A stretch of 5,856 nucleotides of DNA, from NCBI GenBank assembly GCA_030592565.1, contig JAUVIX010000257.1, forward strand, positions 1-5,856. Reading direction: 5' to 3'. This DNA is from Chlorobiota bacterium (GTDB lineage: Bacteria > Bacteroidota > Bacteroidia > Bacteroidales > JAADJA01). The notes beneath the pieces were generated by a model that was given only the letters and a program-made list of their open reading frames with translations, ran no database searches and had not been told where the DNA came from. A program made the translations under genes and the position numbers. Below, one piece after another: positions 1 to 5,856 of the stretch; the stretch's first letter is position 1; each line of letters opens with the position of its first letter.

Positions 1-56
1 GAGTTTATTCTTGATTAAATGAGATTTAGAATAAAAATCGAACCGGATGCAATAAA

Positions 57-2057
57 CTATTCACCTTTCGTAAGTACTACCAACTCAGTACTACCATCAA
101 CCATATTTCCCACAGCTACATTTACCTTTTCAACAATTGCATCTCGTGGTGAGACAATGTTATTTTCCATTTTCATGGCTTCAACAATAAGCAACACATC
201 GCCTTTTTTCACATCATCACCTTCGTTAACATTTATCTTAATAACCTTTCCTGGCATTGGCGAAACTATCTGGCCATCTCCACCACCTGCATCAAGGCTT
301 CCGAAAAAATCTTCCTGTACAAGAATATCATTCCTCCGAATCTGAAAAGTAAAACCGTCATAACTAATAAAACCATTTCCTTTATCATCATTCGAAATAT
401 AAAAAGTACGAACTGTATTATCTATTGAGAGTTTGATAATTCCATATTCCAGCGATTCAAACAGGGCAATGCTCTTGTCTCCTTCAATATCAAATTCAAA
501 TTTGCCATCATTATTGTTTTTGAATTTAACCGGAATCTCTCTATCTTCAAAAGTTACAGTGAACTCAGTCAGATCACGCCAATATCCTATTTGCTTCCAG
601 ATGTTAAAATCGTCTTCTCTGTTTAGATAGTCTTTTGCAATGCTGTAAATCGAATATGCAATTACGGGGTAATGCTGTGGGACTAAAGCTTTCTCTTTTT
701 CAATTTGCTCAAGAATGTAATCAGTATGCTCATCACAATACTTTGTTGTAATGCTGTTTGTGATATATGCATTATGTCCGAGTAGGTGCTCCAAATAGGC
801 TATGTTTGTTTTAATGCCATGAATAATATAATTTTTCAGGGCGGTAATCATCTTTTTTCTTGCACTATCTCTATCATTGCTCCAAACAACAAGTTTAGCG
901 ATCATAGGATCATAAAAACTTTCTATTGTTGTGGCTTCTTCAATTCCGGTGTCTATTCGCACTCTTTTGCCTTGTGGTTCGTGATAGAATGTCATTTCCC
1001 CCGGAGAAGGCAGGAAGTTGTTTTCCGGGTCTTCAGCATAAATCCGACATTCAATGGCATGACCATTTTGTGAAAGCTCTTCCTGTTTTAGGCTTAGCTT
1101 GTTTCCTGCTGCTACAAGAATCTGCTCCCTTACTATATCAACACCGGTAACAATCTCGGTAACCGGATGTTCAACCTGAACGCGGGTATTCATTTCAAGG
1201 AAATAAAAATTAAGGTCCTTATCAACAAGGAACTCAACAGTTCCGGCATTGTTATATTCAATCTCTTTGGAGATTTTTACAGCTGCATCGCCCATTCTCT
1301 TTCTGACTTCAGGCGTTAGCGTTGGAGATGGTGACTCCTCAATAATCTTTTGGTAGCGGCGTTGAATTGAACACTCTCTTTCGAAAAGGTGAATAACATT
1401 TCCAAAATTATCACCTATTACCTGAATTTCGATATGACGAGGTTCTTCCACATATTTTTCAACAAAAACGGTTCCATCGCTAAAATAATTCTTTGCCTCC
1501 CTGCTGGTATTCTCAATTGCATCTTTCAATTCATTTTCAGAATGGACTATTCTCATCCCTTTGCCTCCACCTCCTGCCGCGGCTTTTACCAAAAGCGGAA
1601 ATGGGATTTCTTTTGCCGCTTTCATCAAAGCTGACCTATCACCGGTTTTAGCTTCAGTCATTGGAATTCCCAGCTTCTTCACAAACTCTCTGGATTCTAT
1701 CTTATTCCCCATCAATTTAATGGCTCGGGTGTGTGGTCCGATAAATATGATGTTTTCTTGTTCGCAGGCAGCAACAAAAGCAGGATTTTCGGCCAGAAAA
1801 CCGTATCCCGGATGGATAGCTTCACATTCCGAAAGTTTGGTAATCTCTATTATTTTTTCAATATTGAGATAGGTATCACTTAGTTCGATGCTGTCGCCAA
1901 GACAAAAAGCCTCATCAGCCATTTCAACGTGCAGTGAGTCTTCATCTGCAACAGAATAAATAGCAACAGTTTCGATTCCAAGTTTTTGTGCCGATTTAAT
2001 AACCCGAACAGCTATTTCGCCACGGTTTGCTATTAATATTTTGTTGAAGAGCTTCAT
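57..2057 (-). CDS. Acyl-CoA carboxylase alpha subunit (biotin carboxylase + biotin carrier domain)
   Basis: This 666-residue protein is the biotin-bearing subunit of an acyl-CoA carboxylase of the propionyl-/methylcrotonyl-CoA carboxylase type. It uses ATP and bicarbonate to carboxylate its own biotin, which a separate carboxyltransferase subunit then uses. Visible from the N-terminus: the family opening KILIANRGEIAVR (residues 6-18), HPGYGFLAEN (82-91), the ATP-grasp glycine loop GGGGKGM (162-168) after K158, RRYQKIIEESPSP (233-245), and EMNTRVQVEHPVTE (288-301) with E288, N290, R292 and E296; R338 lies in ECRIYAED. A less conserved linker (about 450-590) corresponds to the BT region that contacts the beta subunit. 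The C-terminal biotinyl domain has the biotinylation motif AMKM with K629. Length matches the fused alpha subunits rather than free AccC (about 450 residues). The start is the ATG directly before the conserved N-terminus. It appears to have its own promoter. The acyl-CoA substrate cannot be read from this subunit; no beta subunit is in the window. Function is confident, substrate is not. Confidence 0.95.
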   Translation of the reverse strand: MKLFNKILIANRGEIAVRVIKSAQKLGIETVAIYSVADEDSLHVEMADEAFCLGDSIELSDTYLNIEKIIEITKLSECEAIHPGYGFLAENPAFVAACEQENIIFIGPHTRAIKLMGNKIESREFVKKLGIPMTEAKTGDRSALMKAAKEIPFPLLVKAAAGGGGKGMRIVHSENELKDAIENTSREAKNYFSDGTVFVEKYVEEPRHIEIQVIGDNFGNVIHLFERECSIQRRYQKIIEESPSPTLTPEVRKRMGDAAVKISKEIEYNNAGTVEFLVDKDLNFYFLEMNTRVQVEHPVTEIVTGVDIVREQILVAAGNKLSLKQEELSQNGHAIECRIYAEDPENNFLPSPGEMTFYHEPQGKRVRIDTGIEEATTIESFYDPMIAKLVVWSNDRDSARKKMITALKNYIIHGIKTNIAYLEHLLGHNAYITNSITTKYCDEHTDYILEQIEKEKALVPQHYPVIAYSIYSIAKDYLNREDDFNIWKQIGYWRDLTEFTVTFEDREIPVKFKNNNDGKFEFDIEGDKSIALFESLEYGIIKLSIDNTVRTFYISNDDKGNGFISYDGFTFQIRRNDILVQEDFFGSLDAGGGDGQIVSPMPGKVIKINVNEGDDVKKGDVLLIVEAMKMENNIVSPRDAIVEKVNVAVGNMVDGSTELVVLTKGE

Positions 2058-2064
2058 TTTTTTA

Positions 2065-2120
2065 GTATTTTGAACCCAACAAAGTTACAGGAAAAATCTC
2101 AATTTTTGAATTCAAAATAC
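2065..2120. repeat. Inverted half-sites around the carboxylase promoter (possible operator)
   Basis: GTATTTTGAA (2065-2074) and TTCAAAATAC (2111-2120) are perfect 10-bp inverted copies, with the -7 box (2080-2087) between them. The right copy also forms half of a perfect 14-bp palindrome, TTTTGAATTCAAAA (2104-2117). The 66-bp intergenic region therefore carries three TTTTGAA half-sites, two facing each other and one on the other side of the promoter core. The stems are too AT-rich to be a convincing terminator. The arrangement would suit a dimeric repressor, but no regulator is identifiable and AT-rich chance pairing is possible. Confidence 0.4.
2080..2116 (-). promoter_or_regulatory. Putative Bacteroidota-type promoter of the carboxylase gene
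   Basis: On the minus strand, TAACTTTG (2087-2080) is an exact match to the Bacteroidota -7 consensus TAnnTTTG. It lies 22 bp upstream of the carboxylase ATG, which would give a very short leader. A TTTG (2116-2113) that could serve as the -33 element is 25 bp upstream of the -7 box, somewhat longer than the usual spacing of about 19-21. The -7 match and position are seen directly; promoter function is inferred. It would make the carboxylase independent of the sugar genes upstream. Confidence 0.5.
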
Positions 2121-2124
2121 AATT

Positions 2125-2382
2125 TTACATGTTTTCCCGCTTCTCATACTGCTCTTCATAGTACTTTTGATAGTCACCATTGGTAACATTTTTCATCCAC
2201 TCTTCATTTTCAAGATACCAGTCTATTGTTTTTTCTAGTCCAACCTCAAATTCAAGTGATGGCATCCAACCCAATTCTTTTTGAAGTTTTGATGAATCGA
2301 TTGCATATCTGAGGTCATGGCCTGCTCTGTCCTTAACATAGGTAATGAGCTTTACGGAAGTTCCGGGATTAAGGCCAAGTTT
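2125..2382 (-). pseudogene. rfbB: Truncated dTDP-glucose 4,6-dehydratase, C-terminal remnant
   Basis: Reading the minus strand from 2382 to the stop at 2127-2125 gives about 85 residues that match the extreme C-terminus of RmlB/RfbB: KLGLNPGTSVKLITYVKDR, then AGHDLRYAIDSSKLQKELGW, then a tail with KTIDWYLENEEW and GDYQKYYEEQY. YVKDRxGHDxRYAID is the family's hallmark C-terminal motif. The full protein is about 350 residues, so roughly the first three quarters are gone, including the NAD-binding Rossmann fold and the catalytic Tyr/Lys, and what remains cannot be an active dehydratase. Upstream of 2382 the homology stops abruptly and the sequence becomes the end of galE in another frame. There is no start codon at the head of the fragment and no internal frameshift or stop within it, so the loss looks recent or, alternatively, reflects an assembly chimera. 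Intact RmlB makes dTDP-4-keto-6-deoxyglucose for rhamnose and other deoxysugars. Confidence 0.87.
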
Positions 2383-3394
2383 TCTTCTGTAAAGCCTTTT
2401 CCCAGTTCCAGGCTGAAAGCATCATCTCATCTATTCCCTTTTCAGCTTTCCAGCCAAGTTCCCTATTTGCATAAGTTGTGTTTGCCCAGACTTTTTCAAT
2501 ATCACCAGACCTTCTGTCAACAATTTTATAATTTAGTTTAACATCTGTAACCTTTTCAAATGAATTGATTACTTCAAGAACTGAAAATCCATTGCCAGTC
2601 CCGAGATTAAACATTTCAACCTTATCTTTGCTTTTATCATTAAGCATTCGATCAATAGCAATAACATGTGCCTTTGCAAGATCAACTACGTGTATGTAAT
2701 CGCGTATGGCTGTCCCGTCAGGGGTGTTATAATCCTCTCCAAAAACACTTAAAACCTCCCTCTTTCCGATGGCTGTCTGGGTAATAAATGGAATAAGATT
2801 GTTTGGAACGCCAATCGGCAGTTCACCTATTAAAACCGATTCGTGAGCACCTATCGGGTTGAAATACCTTAGCAAGATACCTTTAACGTTTTCAACCTTG
2901 GTTGTATTTTCAATTATTTCCTCAGCGATTTGCTTTGTATGTGCATAAGGCGACCAGGCTTTTTGAATTGGAGCTTGCTCTGTTACAGGTAGTTCATCCG
3001 GCTGTCCGTAGACAGTACAGGAGGAGGAGAAAACAATATTAGGAATTCCGGCCTTTATCATTCCTTCCAATAGGTTGATAAGAGAGTTCAGATTATTTCT
3101 GTAATATAATAATGGCTCCTGAACCGATTCACCGACTGCCTTTAAAGCAGCAAAGTGAATAACTCCTACAATGTTATTGTGACGATTGAAAAAGTTAGCA
3201 GTTTTACCGATATCTGTAAGGTCTATTTTTTCAAATCCCGGCCTTATGCCTGAAATTTTTTCAATATTATCAACTACACTTGCATATGAGTTTGAGAGGT
3301 TATCAATAATGACAACTTCATATCCGCTTTGTTGAAGTTCGACAACTGTGTGCGAACCGATATAGCCTGTTCCTCCTGTAACAAGAATTTTCAT
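2369..3394 (-). CDS. galE: UDP-glucose/UDP-HexNAc 4-epimerase, GalE type
   Basis: A 341-residue extended short-chain dehydrogenase that inverts C4 of a UDP-hexose with tightly bound NAD, in the cytoplasm. Seen: NAD-binding GGTGYIGSHT (7-16), acidic D31 in DNLSNS, catalytic Ser in VFSSSCTVYG (121-130, third Ser S125), the YxxxK pair Y150/K154 in SPYAHTK, RYFNPIGAHES (176-186), and RDYIHVVDLAKAH (231-243). These spacings match E. coli GalE (S124, Y149, K153). The residue equivalent to E. coli Y299, the gate against N-acetyl sugars, is V302 in RRSGDIEKVWA, so UDP-GlcNAc/UDP-GalNAc may also be accepted (inference). Only 2 bp separate the start from the stop of the dehydrogenase upstream, so the two are almost certainly co-transcribed. 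The last residues (TWP and the stop) are read out of frame from the fused rfbB remnant, so the native C-terminus is altered slightly; the fold and active site are complete. Confidence 0.93.
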   Translation of the reverse strand: MKILVTGGTGYIGSHTVVELQQSGYEVVIIDNLSNSYASVVDNIEKISGIRPGFEKIDLTDIGKTANFFNRHNNIVGVIHFAALKAVGESVQEPLLYYRNNLNSLINLLEGMIKAGIPNIVFSSSCTVYGQPDELPVTEQAPIQKAWSPYAHTKQIAEEIIENTTKVENVKGILLRYFNPIGAHESVLIGELPIGVPNNLIPFITQTAIGKREVLSVFGEDYNTPDGTAIRDYIHVVDLAKAHVIAIDRMLNDKSKDKVEMFNLGTGNGFSVLEVINSFEKVTDVKLNYKIVDRRSGDIEKVWANTTYANRELGWKAEKGIDEMMLSAWNWEKALQKKTWP

Positions 3395-3396
3395 AA

Positions 3397-4692
3397 TTAT
3401 AAACTCCAGTAATCCAATTCACTTATTTTATTTCTGTACATTCCTTTTACATCAACAACTATAGCATTCTTGGATGTTATAGATTTAAAATAATCTTCAT
3501 CAAGGCTAAGATAATTATCGTGTGAAACTGCAATAATAACTGCATTGTAGTCATCGGCAATGTCATCAACAAGTTCAAGCCCATATTCTCTCTTTAGTTC
3601 TTTTGAAGAAGCAAAAGGATCAGCAACATCAACCATCACACCATAGGTTTTCAACTCATTAATTAAATCCACTACTTTCGAGTTACGTAGGTCGCTTACA
3701 TTTTCTTTAAAGGTAACACCCATAACAAGTACTTTGGAATTAAGGATTTTCTTACCCTTTGCGATCAATTTTTTCACAAGCTGCTTGGCAATGTAAAAGC
3801 CCATAGAGTCGTTTACAAATCTTCCTGAATTGATAATTTGAGGGTGATACCTGTATTCTTTGGCTTTGTATGCCAGATAGTAAGGGTCAACACCTATGCA
3901 GTGCCCACCGACGAGTCCGGGATAAAATTTCAGAAAATTCCATTTTGTCCCCGCAGCTTCCAGAACGTCAAAAGTATTTATTCCCATTCTGCTAAAAATA
4001 ATGGAAAGTTCATTCATCAAAGCAATGTTAACATCACGTTGAGTGTTTTCAATAACCTTTGCAGCTTCGGCAACTTTCATAGTCGGTGCACGATGAACAC
4101 CGGCTTTAACAACCAGTTCATAAGTTTTGGCAATGTTGTCGAGAGAATCGTCATCACAGCCTGAAACTATTTTAACTACAGAAGTAAGTGTATTTACTTT
4201 ATCTCCGGGGTTTATTCTCTCAGGTGAGTAGCCAACCTTAAAATCCTGTGGAAACTTCAATCCCGAATATTCTTCCAAAACAGGAATACAATCCTCTTCG
4301 GTTGCTCCTGGATAGACAGTTGATTCATAAACAACATAGTCACCTTTTTTCAGAATCTGACCAACTGTTTTTGATGCTGAAATAAGTGGAGAAAGGTCAG
4401 GCATATGGTGACTGTCAATAGGAGTCGGAACAGCAATAATGTGAAATGAAGCCTCTTTCAGGTCTTCAGGTTTTGAAGTAAAAGTGATATCACAATTATC
4501 AAATGCTTCAGCAGACAACTCCTCACTGGGATCCTGCTTCTTTTTCATCATTGCAACTCGCTCATCACTGATGTCGAACCCAACAACAGATATGTGCTTT
4601 GCAAATTCAAGAGCAATCGGAAGACCAACATAACCTAACCCTACGAGGGACAGCTTTGCTTTCTTATTTATTAATTTTTGATAAATTTCCAT
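3397..4692 (-). CDS. tviB: UDP-N-acetylhexosamine 6-dehydrogenase (TviB/WbpO type)
   Basis: A 431-residue NAD-dependent nucleotide-sugar dehydrogenase of the UDP-glucose/GDP-mannose dehydrogenase family, which oxidises C6 of a UDP-sugar twice to give a uronic acid. Domains: N-terminal Rossmann fold with GLGYVG (18-23) and GFD (38-40); a substrate region with VPTPID (88-93), YESTVYPGATEEDC (122-135) and GYSPERINPGD (154-164); a central helix with AKVIENTQRDVNIALMNE (211-228, including K212 and N216); the active-site loop GLVGGHCIGVDPYYL (259-273) with nucleophile C265; and a C-terminal domain with MGVTFKENVSDLRNS (324-338). The motifs track TviB of the Vi capsule pathway and WbpO far more than UDP-glucose dehydrogenases, so UDP-GlcNAc or UDP-GalNAc is the likely substrate; the exact epimer is uncertain. 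It sits immediately before galE and after a WbpE-like aminotransferase gene, consistent with acidic amino-sugar synthesis for a surface polysaccharide. No clear Shine-Dalgarno precedes the ATG. Confidence 0.93.
   Translation of the reverse strand: MEIYQKLINKKAKLSLVGLGYVGLPIALEFAKHISVVGFDISDERVAMMKKKQDPSEELSAEAFDNCDITFTSKPEDLKEASFHIIAVPTPIDSHHMPDLSPLISASKTVGQILKKGDYVVYESTVYPGATEEDCIPVLEEYSGLKFPQDFKVGYSPERINPGDKVNTLTSVVKIVSGCDDDSLDNIAKTYELVVKAGVHRAPTMKVAEAAKVIENTQRDVNIALMNELSIIFSRMGINTFDVLEAAGTKWNFLKFYPGLVGGHCIGVDPYYLAYKAKEYRYHPQIINSGRFVNDSMGFYIAKQLVKKLIAKGKKILNSKVLVMGVTFKENVSDLRNSKVVDLINELKTYGVMVDVADPFASSKELKREYGLELVDDIADDYNAVIIAVSHDNYLSLDEDYFKSITSKNAIVVDVKGMYRNKISELDYWSL
3404..3407 (-). promoter_or_regulatory. 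Shine-Dalgarno-like GGAG before galE
   Basis: GGAG on the minus strand ends 9 bases before the galE ATG and lies inside the last codons of the upstream dehydrogenase gene. It supports the ATG at 3394-3392, which also matches the conserved N-terminus, and suggests translational coupling. Such motifs are often weak or unused in Bacteroidota, so this is only supporting evidence. Confidence 0.35.
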
Positions 4693-4751
4693 CTGTTTAT
4701 AATTCTTAATTTATTGAAAAACTTTGTTTCTATCTTTCCCTGTTTTGTCAT

Positions 4752-4863
4752 AATTTTGGGCTTCGCTTTCCAAAATTTCGCCAAAACCTTCTTTATACTA
4801 CTTTATTACCCCGCATTCCGCTTTGCTACATACGGGGCTATTAATATCTCATCCCTTCAGGAT
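4752..4863. repeat. Cluster of three stem-loops, probable dispersed intergenic repeat
   Basis: The 248-bp gap between the aminotransferase and dehydrogenase genes contains three inverted repeats. A perfect 8-bp stem AATTTTGG/CCAAAATT (4752-4759 and 4770-4777) encloses a 10-base loop. CCCCGCAT/ATACGGGG (4809-4816 and 4830-4837) is an 8-bp stem with one mismatch and a 13-base loop. A short ATCC/GGAT stem (4851-4854 and 4860-4863) follows. The loops share a GCTTCGCTTT / CCGCTTTGCT flavour. From memory, a CCCCGCATTCCGC...GGGG(C)TATTAATAT element of this form recurs between genes in many Bacteroidota; I cannot confirm copies elsewhere. In the RNA it could stabilise or attenuate the transcript between the two genes. 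No T-run typical of a strong intrinsic terminator follows, and no TAnnTTTG box is visible in the gap. Confidence 0.55.
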
Positions 4864-4940
4864 TCTTTAAAATTATCCCCTCACCGAAATATCTGAACAA
4901 TGTGTATATCTAACTTATCAGCTATTGGTGTTTCAATTTC

Positions 4941-5856
4941 TTAAGCATATTTTTTTATTGCTTCAATAATTATGTCCTGAGTTTCCGTGTTCAGATAAGG
5001 ATACATTGGCAGACTAAAAACTTTCCCCGATATATCTTCACTTACAGGGAAATCACCTTTATTATAACCAAGGTCAGCAAAAGCATCCTGTAAATGCAAA
5101 GATTTCGGGTAATAAACTGCTGTAGGAATTCCCTCTTCTTTTAATCCGGCCATAACCTTTTCTCTGTCAGGATGTAGAATGGAATACTGTGCCCAGGCAG
5201 AAATATTACCATCTTTTATGCGAGGTACAGTTACATAGTCTGCAAGTTTTTCATTGTATCTGTTTGCAACTACCTGTCTAAGTTCTATCTCTTCCGGGAA
5301 TATTTCAACTTTTGGAAGTAATATGGCAGCCATCAGAGTGTCAAGTCTTCCGTTCAGGCCAACCCTTACATTATCATATTTATTGGTTCCTTTTCCGTGT
5401 ACCCTTATGGAGAGAAGTTTTTCATACATCTCTTTGTCATCGGTAAAGCACATTCCACCGTCACCGTAAGTGCCAAGCGGTTTTGCAGGAAAAAAGCTTG
5501 TTCCTGCACTGTGTGATAAAGAGCCAGCTTTTCTTCCTTTGTATGAACCACCAAAACCCTGGGCTGCGTCTTCAAGTACGAACATTCCATATTTTTCGGC
5601 AATAGCGTTTATCTCATCATAATCTGCAGGCTGTCCGAAAAGGTCAACAGGAATTATACCTTTTAAATTCAGTTTTCCTTCTTCTTTAATTTTTATAACA
5701 GCCTCTTCAAGTTTTGCCGCATCCATATTGTATGTAGTAGCATCAATATCAACAAAAACCGGAGTTGCTCCAAGAAGTTTTATAACCTCTGCCGTTGCAA
5801 TAAATGTAAAAGGAGGTGTAAATACGGCATCTCCGGGCCCAATATTATATGCCATA
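4941..5856 (-). CDS. wbpE: PLP-dependent nucleotide-sugar aminotransferase, WbpE/WlbC-like (5' end outside window)
   Basis: The visible 304 residues belong to the DegT/DnrJ/EryC1 (type I sugar) aminotransferases, which transfer an amino group from glutamate to a keto-sugar nucleotide. Seen: IGPGDAVFTPPFTFIATAE (5-23 of the visible part), PVFVDID (32-38), PVDLFGQPAD (69-78), VLEDAAQGFG (93-102) with D96 for the cofactor ring nitrogen, FFPAKPLGTYGDGG (121-134) with the Schiff-base lysine K125, and RVHGKGTNKYDN then VGLNGRLDTLMAAILLPK (165-182). The last two stretches are the signature of WbpE/WlbC, which make UDP-GlcNAc(3NH2)A from the 3-keto uronic acid. WbpE's lysine is K185, so about 60 N-terminal residues lie beyond the window edge; the Met at the edge is internal, not the start. 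A downstream TviB-like dehydrogenase fits the same pathway, although the 3-dehydrogenase and N-acetyltransferase it also needs are not in view. Confidence 0.9.
   Translation of the reverse strand, partial: MAYNIGPGDAVFTPPFTFIATAEVIKLLGATPVFVDIDATTYNMDAAKLEEAVIKIKEEGKLNLKGIIPVDLFGQPADYDEINAIAEKYGMFVLEDAAQGFGGSYKGRKAGSLSHSAGTSFFPAKPLGTYGDGGMCFTDDKEMYEKLLSIRVHGKGTNKYDNVRVGLNGRLDTLMAAILLPKVEIFPEEIELRQVVANRYNEKLADYVTVPRIKDGNISAWAQYSILHPDREKVMAGLKEEGIPTAVYYPKSLHLQDAFADLGYNKGDFPVSEDISGKVFSLPMYPYLNTETQDIIIEAIKKYA

Noticed and set aside
4..35. Inverted repeat TTTATTCT/AGAATAAA downstream of the carboxylase as a terminator
   Set aside because: The 8-bp stem is nearly all A/T with a 16-base loop and no clear U-tract; expected by chance in such AT-rich sequence.
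19..345. Plus-strand 108-residue open frame at the start of the window
   Set aside because: It is antisense to the conserved biotinyl domain of the carboxylase and its Ser/Thr-Phe-rich translation is typical of a shadow frame.
2125..2340. rfbB fragment as a functional small protein
   Set aside because: Internal ATGs occur only deep in the C-terminal tail, no ribosome site is evident, and the segment is only the C-terminal end of a larger fold.
4678..4896. Plus-strand 72-residue open frame across the intergenic gap
   Set aside because: It starts inside the dehydrogenase gene on the other strand and reads through the stem-loop repeats; hydrophobic, low-complexity translation with no family resemblance.
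5405..5602. Minus-strand 65-residue open frame inside the aminotransferase
   Set aside because: It overlaps the conserved PLP-lysine region in another frame; the aminotransferase frame is clearly the real one.
1..5856. CRISPR array, tRNA, rRNA, insertion sequence or defence system
   Set aside because: No regularly spaced repeats, cloverleaf, rRNA-like tract, transposase or recognisable defence gene was found on either strand.

Overview
The window is AT-rich and every supported gene lies on the minus strand, so transcription runs from high to low coordinates. Protein style suggests Bacteroidota: the GalE and RmlB-like sequences look like that phylum, start codons mostly lack a strong Shine-Dalgarno, and there is an exact TAnnTTTG-type -7 box (TAACTTTG) before the last gene. 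This assignment is inference, because no rRNA or marker gene is present.

Layout in transcription order: (1) 5856-4941, a 5'-truncated PLP aminotransferase of the DegT/DnrJ/EryC1 family, most like WbpE/WlbC. (2) 4940-4693, a 248-bp spacer with a cluster of stem-loops resembling a dispersed intergenic repeat, plus a short coding-like tail. (3) 4692-3397, a nucleotide-sugar 6-dehydrogenase of the TviB/WbpO (UDP-HexNAc) type. (4) 3394-2369, a GalE-type UDP-hexose 4-epimerase only 2 bp downstream of the dehydrogenase. (5) 2382-2125, a decapitated 3' end of rfbB/rmlB (dTDP-glucose 4,6-dehydratase) joined directly to, and overlapping out of frame with, the 3' end of galE. (6) 2124-2058, a short intergenic region with a putative promoter and a striking set of inverted half-sites. 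(7) 2057-57, the biotin-carboxylase/biotin-carrier subunit of an acyl-CoA carboxylase. Positions 1-56 hold no recognised gene.

The first three intact or partial genes are the nucleotide-sugar end of a surface-polysaccharide (capsule or O-antigen) locus. The TviB-like enzyme would oxidise a UDP-HexNAc to the uronic acid. The WbpE-like aminotransferase would install a 3-amino group on a UDP-3-keto-HexNAcA. The epimerase would interconvert gluco and galacto forms, and its gate position carries Val rather than Tyr, which suggests it may accept N-acetylated sugars. The rfbB scar marks where this variable locus has been remodelled by deletion and meets a metabolic gene with its own promoter. I see no undescribed multi-gene system here; the most informative anomaly is the galE/rfbB junction, followed by the repeat-half-site promoter region upstream of the carboxylase.
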